From contig PYSS01000102.1 in the NCBI GenBank assembly GCA_003049465.1, positions 1 through 64,000 of the forward strand: a stretch of 64,000 bases of DNA. The letters are read 5' to 3'. The notes under the pieces were generated by a model that ran no database searches, was not told the origin of the DNA, and saw only the letters and a program-made list of their open reading frames with translations. Both the position numbers and the translations under genes were made by a program. This DNA comes from Magnaporthiopsis rhizophila. Lineage: Eukaryota; Ascomycota; Sordariomycetes; Magnaporthales; Magnaporthaceae. Positions 43,277 through 53,962 of this stretch are shown here, in pieces (position 1 is the stretch's first letter; every line of letters begins with the position of its first letter).

Positions 43277-44902
43277 CTACTCTGCCTCCTCCTCGACGGC
43301 CTCAAACCGAATGCTGGGGTCCAGTGACGTCAAGGTGTTCTTGAGCACCTGCTCGCACTGCAGCCGGTACGTGAGCGCGAGGGCCTGGTTCGCCGTCAGC
43401 GGCGCCGTCACCGCGGCGGTCTGCTCCGCCTCGGCCTCGGCCAGCGCCTCCCTGACGGCCGCGACCTCGTCGGGCTCCTCCTCCAGCAGACGCTCGTAGT
43501 CGGCGCCCAGCTTGCCGATGAGCAGCTCGCGCGCGCCCGAGACCAGCTCCTCGAATTCGGGAGGGGTAGGCTCCGAGAAGACGGCGGCCAGCGTTGCCGG
43601 CGCCGCCGTTGCGGGGTTGTGGTCGCTGCTGCGCAGATGAGAAGCGCAGAGCTCCCACAGCAACGAGTCCTCGACGTGGGAGAAGCCCGAGCTAATGCTT
43701 GGACGGGGCCCTGGTCCGTTGTGGACGAATTGCCGTTTGCGGCCGACGACGGAGCTCGGATGCGCCATGGATCTAAGAGAGATGAGAAAGTCGCGTGGGG
43801 CCTGCTTGGCCGTCTCGGCCGCCCCACCCGTGTCTGATCTGAGCCGCAGGTGCACGAAATCGTTGTGAAACGCCACCGTGGCGGGCAGTACAAAGTTGTA
43901 GGCCACAAGCAGCTCGCTGTTGGTCTTGGGGCCGTAGTTGTTGAACACCTGCCGGCCCGGCTCGGGTAGTTCGACCACGAGGCGGCACTGGCCCGGCGCC
44001 GACTCGGCATCCCAAACCACCTCGGCGAGCGGGTCGTGGTTCCCAATGTCGAACAGGGGCATCAGCACGGAAAAGTCGTCCATCTCACACCGCGCCTGGT
44101 CCTTCAGTCCTGCTGCTCCCGCTCCCGCCGCGTTCCCGTCCCAGATGGAAGCGGGCACGACGAGGCTGGGGCGGAAGCTGCGCGAGGTGAAGATGCAGTA
44201 GGCCCAGCGGTACCGCAGGGCCGTGTACTCGGCGTGATCCGGGTAGCCGGCGGCGGCAAGGGCGCGGCGGGCCTGGCGAGCCTCTGCGGCGGCGTTGCCG
44301 CGCATCACGCTGGCGGCGACGGCGGCGTTGCTGCCGGCCAGGAAGGCGGCCTCGTCATCGGGCCAGAAGGCGGGCAGGGCCCACGAGGCGAGGTGCTCAG
44401 GCTGAGGCAGCGTGGCGATATAGGCGTGCCAGTGCGAGGCCCGGCCCAGGAGGTACTGCTGGATCAGAAAACAGCGGCCGACCACGTGCGGCGGGACGGC
44501 CCGCACAAAGGCCTCAGGGAAGGCGGCCTCGTCTGCATGGCCTGGTGCTGGTCTTCCGTCGTGCTGCAGCGGCCTGCCGCCGACCACGGCGTTGAGGTAG
44601 GACAGGGTGGTGGACAGCGGGCAGCTCACAACGACATTCCCAGACTTGGCCGCCTGTGGCGGTGGCGACGGTTTGCGGGTAGAATTAAGGCTTGGTCCGG
44701 GGGTGGTGGCGACGGGCGGGTTGATGGGGTCTGGGGCGGAGCGCGGGGCGCAGTGACCGGATGACGCGGCGGCCTCCTTGACGCGCAGGGAAAACCCCGT
44801 CCGCTCGTCGCTGTAGACCTCGACGTCCGGGTGGAGGAAGCCGCCGTGTGACCTGTTCCATTGCACCAGCGCTGCGAATCGCTCCTCGTCGGCAGGCTTC
44901 AT
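43277..44902 (-). CDS. SET-domain protein-lysine methyltransferase (SETD6/Rkm-like)
   Basis: A single-exon gene of 541 residues. The N-terminal pattern FAALVQWNRSHGGFLHPDV is the split-SET start seen in Rubisco-LSMT/SETD6/Rkm-type enzymes. SET motifs follow: MPLFDIGNHDP (281-291), carrying the cofactor-binding Asn-His, and FNNYGPKTNSELLVAYNF (320-337), carrying the catalytic Tyr and the typical GP..N.ELL..Y motif. The C-terminal third fits the Rubisco-LSMT substrate-binding helical domain. Such enzymes methylate lysines on ribosomal or other non-histone proteins using S-adenosylmethionine. An insert of low complexity (about 47-90, rich in Pro and Ala) interrupts the N-terminal half. The substrate is unknown. 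The stop codon lies 20 bp from a poly(A) run. Confidence 0.85.
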   Translation of the reverse strand: MKPADEERFAALVQWNRSHGGFLHPDVEVYSDERTGFSLRVKEAAASSGHCAPRSAPDPINPPVATTPGPSLNSTRKPSPPPQAAKSGNVVVSCPLSTTLSYLNAVVGGRPLQHDGRPAPGHADEAAFPEAFVRAVPPHVVGRCFLIQQYLLGRASHWHAYIATLPQPEHLASWALPAFWPDDEAAFLAGSNAAVAASVMRGNAAAEARQARRALAAAGYPDHAEYTALRYRWAYCIFTSRSFRPSLVVPASIWDGNAAGAGAAGLKDQARCEMDDFSVLMPLFDIGNHDPLAEVVWDAESAPGQCRLVVELPEPGRQVFNNYGPKTNSELLVAYNFVLPATVAFHNDFVHLRLRSDTGGAAETAKQAPRDFLISLRSMAHPSSVVGRKRQFVHNGPGPRPSISSGFSHVEDSLLWELCASHLRSSDHNPATAAPATLAAVFSEPTPPEFEELVSGARELLIGKLGADYERLLEEEPDEVAAVREALAEAEAEQTAAVTAPLTANQALALTYRLQCEQVLKNTLTSLDPSIRFEAVEEEAE

Positions 44903-46133
44903 GGCATTGAGGCGCAGTTGGTTGTTGGCGGTGGGAAATTAGAGCAGACGCTGATGTCCAGACAAATTTCAGCTGTTCGTACGGGTGGGCCAATCAGGCG
45001 CCCGGCTGCCCCGCCAGGCAGCTTCCAGCGCCCCGCCCCTCATCTCACAGTGCTTGGCCGGGCGGTCGTTGGTGTTTGGTGTTGAACCTCTCGTACTTGG
45101 CTGGCCAAAACAAAAAAGGGCCCTCGGTGCTTCTTGATCCTTCCGCTTGCCGAGTCGGGTCGAGTTATTGGCCCGATTGTGTACCTATTTCATCACGCCA
45201 TCAACATGGAGACGGGGAACTTAGCCCAAGTGAAACATAACCCGTTCGCCAACGGCAGGTTGCGGGGCCGTTTGTTTCCTCTATCGCGCATGGCCCCTGT
45301 TTCCTGTGGCTCCAGATCCCCAGCGTTCTAAATCTGACCGCCCCAATCTGGTGCAAAATGTTTCGGCTCGATTCGAACTTGGCAGGCGTTTCTACTCGAG
45401 CCAACAACCGCCAATACTCTTGCCGTCATCTTTTAGAGGTGCCAAGCAGCCAGAGGATTCGTGCTGCAGGGCCGACGTGACATTCAATCAGCCAAGGCTC
45501 TCGCTGGAGTGGTTGTTGGTTCGTGTTTCTGAGTGCCCAACTTGGGCCGCTCCCGCAAACAGCAACGTTTACATCCCGACATATCCGTGTGGCACGGCCC
45601 CCAGAGGATCGCACAAGGACAGCCAAGATCTGGGCTCGATGGGCCGTTCTTTTGCGCCTGGCTTGGCTTCAATGTTGTTGGTGCGCGACTCAGGCCGCAG
45701 AGCCGTCGTCAAGGGTGGCATGGTGGGCTGTGGAGGCCATTTCAAGAATTGAGCCATGTCAGCATGGGTCCAAAGGCCAGGGCACCGTTGTGCCCGTCGT
45801 CCTCGGCGAGAAACCTTCGCCTCCTGGCATGGCATGTCAACGTTCGTGCGGTAACATTGACAGCTATTTCTAGACCGGGACCCATCCTCGGTGGTTGTTT
45901 CCATGAATGGGACATGGCCACGGCCCAGACTCCAGATCACCAGTTCCAGACCCCCTTCCGTCGTGATTATAAGACGTCGTATCCTGCATTGCCAGATCCC
46001 ATCATTTTCTCTCTCTATCCTCACATCGGTCCCCCCCAACTCTAGTATTTCCTTTTGTTCATCATTTCCTTCTGTTTTTCTTTTTGTTTCCCTTCCGTTT
46101 TCATATTACTCCTTCCCCAACCAAACCGCCATA
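44903..46133. other. Intergenic, divergent promoters of the SET gene and the membrane protein gene
   Basis: Several overlapping frames (up to 170 codons) lack recognisable domains. The last 120 bases before 46,134 are pyrimidine-rich (ctctctatcctcac..., ttcctttctgtttttc), a typical fungal leader. Confidence 0.5.
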
Positions 46134-46810
46134 ATGACTCGCCAGGACACCTCTCCCTTCCGCAAGCTGGTCCTCGTGCCGCTGTGGCTGATCCGTGACC
46201 TCGTCATGACCATCAACATCGCCCTCCTGGCCCTCATCATCTTCGCCTTCGCCTATGCCGATCGCAAGAACAAGCACGACGAGATGGGCGGCGGGTGGAA
46301 GGAGCTGAGGAAGAGCGGCGTCACCGCGGGCACCGTCATTGCCGTCGCCGCCGTCAACATGACCATCATCATGCTGTGCCTGATCCTTGACCTCGTCTGC
46401 CTGGTCAAGCGTATCCGCCACACCTTGACGCCCAAGTTCTTCCTCGTTTCCAACTCTGTCCAGACCGTAAGTTCTTGCTGTCTCCAATTACTACGCAAAC
46501 GACAATAAACTGACCCCCGCCCCGCAGATCATCTGGACTGTCCTCTTCGCCCTTTCCCTGGTGGGGACCCGGACTGCCGGCCCCATTGTCATCGCCGTCC
46601 TGATCTAGTAAGTTACCAATCACCCACTGCTTCTGCTCGCCACCCTTGGGGCCCGCAAGCAAAGTGCTGACCAATACGCCACCTTTCTCCAGCCTCACCT
46701 TCCTCGGCATGCTCATCTATGCCGTCGTTGTCTACCGCCGCGAGAAGAGGAACCCGACCATGAACCAGGAGAACAAGATGGACTTTGTGCACAACCCCCA
46801 CCTGGGTTAA
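46134..46810 (+). CDS. Small four-helix membrane protein, function unknown
   Basis: Three exons (46,134-46,466; 46,528-46,607; 46,693-46,810) encode 176 residues; both introns are GT-AG and frame-preserving. Four hydrophobic helices are clear: about 18-42 (LWLIRDLVMTINIALLALII), 62-88 (VTAGTVIAVAAVNMTIIMLC), 111-137 and 139-154 (LTFLGMLIYAVVVY). Both ends are hydrophilic, with a basic loop HTLTPKFF and a C-terminal tail MNQENKMDFVHNPHLG. The layout resembles MARVEL-like tetraspan proteins of fungi, but no diagnostic motif is visible. I do not recognise the gene. Confidence 0.75.
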
Positions 46811-47182
46811 GCGTCCTGAGCATGTCGTTCGTTTCGTCACGCTCGGGAGTCTAGGGCGCAATAGGCGCCGGTGTTACGAATCTCCTCTCTTGTTTGTCTT
46901 GTGTGTTGGCGCGGGCCTGTGCCACTGGCCGCCACAGCCCAACCGTTTTGGCGTTATTATTACCCCGTTTTTAGCCGCCTTGCGAGGCACTACATAGGCG
47001 GGCTGCAGTCCAAGATGCACTCCTCGAAGAACATCGACTGCATTTAGGAGTAGAACACTGCTTTTTACACTCTTATGTTAAATTCTTTGTGATTTTGGTG
47101 CCTATATCTTGCGTGTTGATGGAGATCCGTGGGCAATATAGCCGCGGGCCCCAATTTAGGCCGGCTCACCGCGTCTCCGCCT
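46811..47182. other. Intergenic, nothing recognised
   Basis: 3' untranslated sequence of the membrane protein and spacer; no element or RNA signature. Confidence 0.5.
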
Positions 47183-47497
47183 TCATGCCCGCATCTCCTC
47201 ATCCGGCCACGGCTTGACAGTCATCTCCTCATCCGGCCGCGGCTTGACAGTCTCTCTCCTGACGGACACCCGGCCGCTCGCCGTTATCCACGGGCCGAGT
47301 CGCCGGATGCGCCGGTCGAACTGGCGCATCCTTTTGATGGAGACCTGCACATGTTTGCTCTGGAAATCGGGGGCGTCGTCGCAGGCGATGACGCCTTCGA
47401 CCTCGAAGTCCTGCATGTTTTTCATGAGGTCGGTCTCCCTCCCGTCCACGGTTGCCCTCACCTGCTCGCCGGCCTTGTAAAGCGTTGGCGCTGACAT
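47183..47497 (-). CDS. Hypothetical small protein with a tandem repeat
   Basis: 104 residues beginning MSAPTLYKAGEQVRATVDGR. It is intronless and hydrophilic, with mixed charge and two Cys-free halves. Its C-terminus contains a decapeptide twice (TVKPRPDEEM and TVKPWPDEEM), encoded by a 30-bp tandem duplication at 47,192-47,251. No signal peptide or known domain. Sequence composition looks protein-like (VEGVIACDDAPDFQSKHVQV), but nothing else supports expression. It could be a chance frame. Confidence 0.35.
   Translation of the reverse strand: MSAPTLYKAGEQVRATVDGRETDLMKNMQDFEVEGVIACDDAPDFQSKHVQVSIKRMRQFDRRIRRLGPWITASGRVSVRRETVKPRPDEEMTVKPWPDEEMRA
47192..47251 (+). repeat. 30-bp tandem duplication
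   Basis: Two units differing at one base (catctcctcatccggccacg versus ...gccgcg), in register with codons of the small minus-strand frame. Confidence 0.9.
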
Positions 47498-48221
47498 TTA
47501 CGGTTTGGCGAGTTGATACGATAGTATGCCTTCGGTACAGGGACTGCTTGTATCCGCGCCGAAGCCGATGAACCCGGAGCCGAATGGGGAAGATTGTGTA
47601 GCGACCTATTTATTCCTGCTCTCGAGTGACGATTACCTCTTCGTATTTGCGCCATGCCGGTTTTGAAGCGAATTTGTATGCTGGGCTCCTGGGCTACGGA
47701 ATCACTCCGTCCGAGAGTCACTCCTCGCCAAGCAGTCACGTCGGTGAAGCCGATTCCCATTAGGTCACTGTACCTGGCTGGAGCAGCCTGGTTTACCACC
47801 AAAGCTTCCGTCTTGAGGCCGAGGTTTCGGTCTCTTTCTCAATCTTTGTCCTGTCTAGTCTGTACATCAAGGTGTACGTGCGAGTCTGCCATCAGGGACC
47901 TCCAGCGCCAGGCAATGGGGTCACGCCGTGGAGGAAGCTGGTCAGGTTCGGATGGATTTTAATTGGCCTAGTCCCAACTTCTCTAATCTTCCATTATCTA
48001 TCGCTCATCGGCCTCGGACTTGTTATCCTCTCTCCAACGGTGGCGGTGCCCGAATCACACAATCCGCGTGACCGGCCCCGAGTGACCGGGTCCGCAGACA
48101 CCCTACCTCCGACTACATATTTTTGTGCAACCCTCCCAGGCAAGCCCCTCGTTTTCTTCCCCGCTTCCTCTCCCAGATCGCGACGCCCATTCCAGGAACG
48201 TCAAAGAGTCATCTCATCACC
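47498..48221. other. Intergenic, promoter of the surface protein gene
   Basis: No gene recognised. The open frame of the next gene begins at 48,123, but the signal-peptide ATG at 48,222 (catcaccATGa) is the better start. Confidence 0.5.
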
Positions 48222-49367
48222 ATGAAATGTTCCCCGCTCGGCTTGCTTCTGGGCACAGCCGCTGCCTTTCGCCTGAACCTCCCTGAGCCAGCATACATCC
48301 AGAAAACAGACGGGAGTCTCAGCAAGGAGAGCGGTGCCTACCCGCCATGTGGTGGCGGCGCCCTCCTGGGGCCTTTCTCCGACTACCCTCGCGCAGGATC
48401 TCCCCTCTCCGTAACCACGGACCTGAACGAATGCATTTGGGCCCTACGGGCCTTCCGCGTGGGCGAGAGCGACGAGGATCTGGCCACGCTCAAGTACATA
48501 TGGCAGACCGGCGCCGGCTCCCTGTGCATCCCCTGGCTTCCGGACACTAGCAAGCTGCTAGGCTCCTTCCCCGATGGCGTCGAGTCCACCTTTTCCGTCT
48601 ACCAGCTGTCCAAGGAGGGCCGCTACCAGTACCAATGCGCCATGGTGTATTTTAGGGAGGACTCGGCCCGGGGTGATGTTCCCGAGAGCTGCAGCAACTC
48701 GACCGGCGTCCAGGCCAGGTTCATCGAGTTTGACGAGATTGAGGACTTCCGCAACCCGTCCAACCATAGCTCTGCCTCTGCCACTACTTCCTCAATGACA
48801 TCAACGAGTAGCTCCACGGCGTCGTCGACCAGCTCTAGCGAGTCGGCCACGACATCCCCGTCGTCTGTAAGCTCCACAGGATCGTCTACGGGCTCCACCG
48901 AGTCTTCTTCGGCAGTATCTACATCATCGTCGTCTATCTCTCCGCCGCCGATCACACTGACCTCCCTGGTGACCTCCATCGCCACAGCAGCCCCGCAGCC
49001 ACCGCCATCGACAGCTGAAGCCCCGGCGATAGCAACCACAATGGTGACCTCGCCCTCGCGGCCGCCCTCCATCTCGGCAACCGCGCTTGCAGGCAGCGAT
49101 GTAGGCGGCAGGGAGCAGGATCGGCAGAACTTCGTGATCGTCACTGTCCTCGCCTCCGTCTTTGGCACCATCCTGCTGATCTCGCTCTGCTGCTGCGGCT
49201 GCTGCTTTTTCCGCGGCGGCTGCGGCGACTGGTCGTATGCGCTAGCCTCTCGCGTCGGGCTAGAGCTACCCCGGACGACAACGAGGACGGCGCCCACGAC
49301 CCGCGTGGCGGTCCCTGACGTCGAGCCGGGCCTCCCGTTCAACATCACCGTCAATAACAAGAACTAG
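48222..49367 (+). CDS. Ser/Thr-rich surface glycoprotein with membrane anchor
   Basis: A single-exon gene of 381 residues. A signal peptide (MKCSPLGLLLGTAAA) leads to a Cys-containing ectodomain of about 165 residues (Cys in PPCGG, ECIWAL, SLCIPW, YQCAMV, ESCSN: an odd count). Then come a mucin-like stalk of about 150 residues nearly all Ser, Thr, Pro and Ala, one transmembrane helix (FVIVTVLASVFGTILLISLCCCGCC) and a short basic tail. The order and the YPPCGG motif resemble BIM1/X325-type LPMO-like surface proteins, which are GPI- or membrane-anchored and copper-related. However, the mature N-terminal His those proteins use for metal is absent here (AFRLNLPEP). I place it as a cell-surface sensor or adhesin-like protein, function unknown. 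Confidence 0.72.
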   Translation: MKCSPLGLLLGTAAAFRLNLPEPAYIQKTDGSLSKESGAYPPCGGGALLGPFSDYPRAGSPLSVTTDLNECIWALRAFRVGESDEDLATLKYIWQTGAGSLCIPWLPDTSKLLGSFPDGVESTFSVYQLSKEGRYQYQCAMVYFREDSARGDVPESCSNSTGVQARFIEFDEIEDFRNPSNHSSASATTSSMTSTSSSTASSTSSSESATTSPSSVSSTGSSTGSTESSSAVSTSSSSISPPPITLTSLVTSIATAAPQPPPSTAEAPAIATTMVTSPSRPPSISATALAGSDVGGREQDRQNFVIVTVLASVFGTILLISLCCCGCCFFRGGCGDWSYALASRVGLELPRTTTRTAPTTRVAVPDVEPGLPFNITVNNKN

Positions 49368-50525
49368 TGACGGGATCGATCATCCGTCCCTCCGGCTTCC
49401 CTCTTTCTGATTAGTTCCGGTCTTTGCGTCGATATTCGAGTGGCGTGATTGGTTGGATTGCGCATTCAGCTGCAAAACGGATGCGCAACAGCCCAGCGTG
49501 GACGAGGTCTGAGCACTGACGCTGGGAAGGATGAGGCGAGGACGTTTGCTGCGATTGGTCGGACAGGGGAATCTGTCCCGGAAGCGCGGCTTGGAGCCGC
49601 AGAGGCTAGCCTCGAACGGACTGCCCACAGCCCAAGACGACACCCTATCTAATGCGGACATCCATGCTAGGGTCGAATTTCAGCTGTCGACATGCAGATG
49701 ATCGTCATGGTGACATCCCGCCAAAGCCAAGACAGCTGAGACGCCCATGCCACGAAACGTTGACGGATCGGCAGCCACCCGAAAGGTCCAGCTCGTCCAA
49801 GGCGCGGCGTGGGAGAGGGGTAGAGACGACTATTGGAAAAGATTAGCCTCTTCTTGACAGCTTTGCTGCAGCCACAGCGCCTGGCCGGCTTCGGTCAGCT
49901 GGGCAGGGGCTTGCGTGAAGGGATAGACCCATGAGATCAGCAGCTTTACGTAACCCATCTGGGCAGTCACAGCATAGAATGGGCTCCTCCGCTCGTGGCC
50001 CCTGTTTGTACGGAACAGGGAATAGCATCAAAAACGACGCCTCATGGTCTGGGCTAGGCTTCAAAGCCCATTGGACATTAGCTGCATGTGTGAAATGGGA
50101 AAAGATGCACGAAAACTAGCAGGAAAGTGGCTGGCTTAAGTGCTCGCCCCGCGGTTAAGTGAGCAGGAATGGGAATGGTTGCGCGGAAACGGTAGGGAGT
50201 GGCTGGCTAGAGTCTGGCGCGTCTGGCAAGCAGTGCGTCAGAACCGTCAATCGTTGTCTAGACAGGTGTAGCGGCGCTGGGGAGGGAGCCCGAGTGTGAA
50301 GAACTAGGTCGCTATCACAATTCGGAACGACAGCAGGTCTTCTAAGACCGAAGGCTATATAATCAGCGGGCGTCCTCTTGGATTGGGGCGAGGATTTTCC
50401 CGTGGCATCACACACAATCACACAAGCTTTGTCCCCGAGTTTCCTTGGCCTTCTACCTCGCCTAACTCTTTTGTTCAACACTCCTGCTCCCTCCGTCTCC
50501 TATCTCCTGTCTGCCTGTCTGCAAG
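49368..50525. other. Intergenic, promoter of the protease fusion gene
   Basis: Short frames only. A TATA-like ctatataatcagc lies at 50,353-50,365 and a long pyrimidine-rich leader follows it (ctccctccgtctcctatctcctg), ending cagATGgctc at 50,526. Confidence 0.5.
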
Positions 50526-52962
50526 ATGGCTCAAGCTGCAGTCTGGACACTCTCCACCGCCTCGGGCGAGGAGGGCATGCCCGTTCCCAGCCAGGACAAC
50601 TACTCTCGTGAACATGGCGGCGAGGATCGCGGCGAGTCCATCATTGGCGTTGATGGCCGAATGCCCGTCTACCCGCAACTCTACCAGGACGGCGGCCCGT
50701 ACCGATGTACGTACTAGATGAAGACCACCTCCCTCGATCATGCGCATGTACTAACCAACCAAAAAAAACTCGCCAGCTGTCGTCAAGATCCAGACTCGCT
50801 TCCGCAACGCGCGGACAGGAACCCCGGTGTGGATGATGGGCTCGGGCTGGCTGATCGAGCCTAACCTCGTCGTCACCGCCGGCCACGTCGCCTATGACTG
50901 GACTCAGAATTTCAAGGAGGCTCAAGAGATCAGGTGCTACATCGGCTACCGCGGCCGCGCCTCCATTCCCACGACTTCGGAAGACGAGGGCTCGGATGGA
51001 AAGCCCCCGGCTGTGCAGGGTCGGCTGGCGACCAAGGTGGTCACCACCGCTCAGTGGATCCAGAACAACAATGACCGAACCCGCACCAAGGACGTCGCCT
51101 TCCTCCAGCTTGACAAGCCCTTCAAAGGAAACCTGAACCTGTTCAAGTACACGAACACGACGCCGCCGTCGGCCAGCGGAGTCATCCTCGGCGTGGTGGG
51201 ATACCCCGGCGACAAGAGCCTCGGCAGTGAGAGCGGCGCCGAGATGTACGAGCAGTTCGCGCCAACGGACTACAACATCGCGAGAAACAAGGACAACATG
51301 ATTGAGTATCAGGTGTCCACCTTTGGTGGTGAGTACTACCCAGCCGACGCCGACCGAGACCGAAGTTTACAAGGCACTAATATCTCACTTCTTCCCGTTG
51401 TAGGCCAATCCGGCGCGCCCATCATCCGCCGCGAGGACGGCCTGGTCATCGGCACTCACTGCTACGGCGGCGGCGGCGGGGACGGCAACTCGGGCAACGC
51501 CATTGGAGGCACGTATGGCAACAACTACAGCGCCTTCATCGGCGTCTTCTCCATGCGAGTCGCCGCCGCCAAGAACGGCAAGGCCGTCCTGGTGCCGCTC
51601 GGCGAGACGACCGCCAACGGGACCGGCAAAAATCAGAGCCGTGGCAATGGCGGCAACGAGTCGCCGCAGGGCGCGGAGTGCATCCCCGCCCGCGACGGAG
51701 ACACCGAAGGATTCCTCGACATCATCGGCGGTCTCATCGGTACCGCGCTGCCCATCGCCGGCTCTGTCATCGGAGGCCCCATCGGAGGCGCCATCGCCGG
51801 CGTGGCCAGTAGCGTCATCGGCGCGCTGACGGGCGCCGAGAGCATGGAGGACGACGACTCTGTCAGTAGCGCGGCTCCGGATCGAGCAGTTCTTGCCGAG
51901 GCCGCCCTCCAGACCATCCTGGCGCTTAAGGACGGCCCCGAGGTGGATCGGCTTCTCGACCACGTCAGGGAAATCTGCAAAGACGGCGTCCCGAACCTCG
52001 ATGGGATCGCGAACAAGCTGCGTCCTGTCCTCACCAAGCACGTGGCCCAGATGACCGTCCAGGCCATGAACCGGAACGAGACCGTCCTGCACCCGCCGAC
52101 CGAGGCGGCGGTCGACGACCCCGTCCGGCGGCCCCTGAAGGAACACCGTACAGAGTCCGAGCTAAGCAGCGACTACAAGGGCAAGGACCTCTACGAGTGC
52201 CTCATGACGCCCACGATCCCCGCCCCGGGCGAGGAGGGCTTCCTCGACCACCTCGGCCCGCTCATCTCCAAGGCCCTGCGGGCCGCGAAGCCCATCGCTT
52301 CCCAGGTGGCCAAGAAAGCCGTCGAAAAGTATGGGCCGCAGGTCATCGCCGCCATCACCGGCACGCTCGGGGGTGCCGAGTCTTCCATGGACGACCAAGA
52401 CATGCTCAACGACGGTGCCGTGCACATCCTGCTCGGCCGCGCCTACGTCGCCGACGCGTCCCTACAGGCCCTATCGTCGCTCAGCAAGTCGGATCTGCAA
52501 AAGCTCAAGCTCAGCCCCGAAGTCGCGCGCGAGCACGGCCTGCATGAGGAGGGCGTGATCGACTTCCTCAAGACGGCGGCCCAGACGCTCGGCCCGCTCG
52601 CCCTCCAAGCCGGAAAGGCCATTGCGCCCATCGCGCTCGACTGCTTCAAGAACGCTATCGCGGGCGAGTCGGCTGCCGTCAACGACAACAACAGCTGCAG
52701 CAGCAGCAGCAACAGACACCTCTCGGTGCGCGACAGGCTGAGCAACAACGCTCGCAAGAGGTCCATGCCCAGGCTCAACGACGCCTTCAAAGTAAGCGGC
52801 CCCGGATTATTCCTATGTGAACAGCTGGAAGAGTACGACGACGGCGAGGAGGAGAAGGTTGAGGAGCAGCCTAGCTACCGGATGATGCGGAGAAGGTCCA
52901 TTGACGACAACCCGGATGGCCTCGTCCCGTCGTGCTCTCCCCCGCCCCTGCCGAGGTATTGA
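50526..52962 (+). CDS. Trypsin/V8-like serine protease fused to a duplicated glycine-rich helical module
   Basis: Three exons (50,526-50,706; 50,777-51,328; 51,404-52,962) give 763 residues. No signal peptide is evident. Residues 60-310 form a glutamyl-endopeptidase-like (S1B) domain with the full triad: His-97 in VVTAGHVAY, Asp-166 in TKDVAFLQLD, Ser-247 in GGQSGAPII. The C-terminal 420 residues hold a module seen twice in full and once in part. It reads EGFLD plus a Gly/Ala-rich hydrophobic helix (347-391; 522-571; 627-667) ending G(A)ES, followed by an acidic patch and RA.(L/V)A(E/D)A.LQ..L helices (405-422; 590-606). The first helix carries GxxxG-like spacing (IGGLIGTALPIAG, IGGPIGGAIAG). 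The tail is acidic, then Arg-rich. I know no characterised protein with this architecture. A membrane-active or self-assembling C-terminus released or controlled by the protease is only an inference. Confidence 0.82.
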
Positions 52963-53962
52963 GGTTGGCTGCTAATGACGGTTTGCGTGGTGGATAGGCG
53001 GCTGCTTAAATGGACAACAAGCTATGACCTGGGCAGAAGGGAAAAAGACTTGTGCACTTTGGAGCATCATTCAGTTCCCTTTCGTTCTCCAGCCCTTGCA
53101 GCAGCCCCGCCAGCATCTCTCGCACTCTACCATCACACTGGGCAGCTCTTCCGTCAGCGGCTGGCTTGCGCAGTTGCCGCGGGGAAAGCGAGGGTGCAAA
53201 TCCCCTGTACTGTCTGAGAGGACCCCACAAGCACAGCCCCTGGGTACTTTATATTTTTAATTCGTTATTTCCCCTGAGCTGTGACCGCCAGTGACGGTAT
53301 TCACCAACAGCGACCAGCTTTTGTCACTTCATAATAGGTGGACTAATAGCACTCTCGAGACGACTCGGCTGAAAAACAATAATTCGTGTGGTCGACAAAA
53401 CATCGTCCCCGTGATCCGTCTGGCGAAGGCTGAACTCCTAAAAATGGCGTGCATGTCCATTAGATCGTGATGGTGCGAGGCCCGTCCAACCCTCGCCAAA
53501 GCACCCCATGCTTGCTGTGCGGCCAAAACCTTCTTTGATCGCGTCTCCGCCGTAGCGGGCCCCGGTGCGACCACGGGCTGGGGAGGGATGACCTTGGCAT
53601 TAATAATGATCGTGTGAAGGCATTCTGATTGGCGGTGTTTTTATGCGGGGAAATACATTGGATTACCAGCCGCTGCAGTGTCGATCTGTGGGTTGCATAC
53701 ATGTACCTAGGGCTGATTCGTATTGTTGGCTTGGCAGGGCCCGTCTCGTATGCGCGGTGAGTTAGCCGGATGGCTGTTGTTGGAATTGCTGGTTTGTTGC
53801 TGGGAGAACTGTTGCTAGGAGCACTGACTAGTAGTGACTGGGTTCCTATATAGCTCACCTCTTCCCTCTGCTCATCTTCGTTCGTTCGATGATGCTAACC
53901 ATCCGCCAGCTCAGGACATATACATCAGGCACTTGCCCTCCCCTGGCCGTGCTACGCTCACC
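52963..53962. other. Intergenic, promoter of the secreted protein gene
   Basis: No recognised gene. A TATA-like ctatatagctcacc occurs at 53,846-53,859, 104 bases before the start at 53,963. Confidence 0.5.

Noticed and set aside
52791..52823. Possible extra intron (gtaagc...gaacag) in the protease gene
   Set aside because: It would be only 33 bp, too short for a spliceosomal intron in these fungi, and the frame is open through it.
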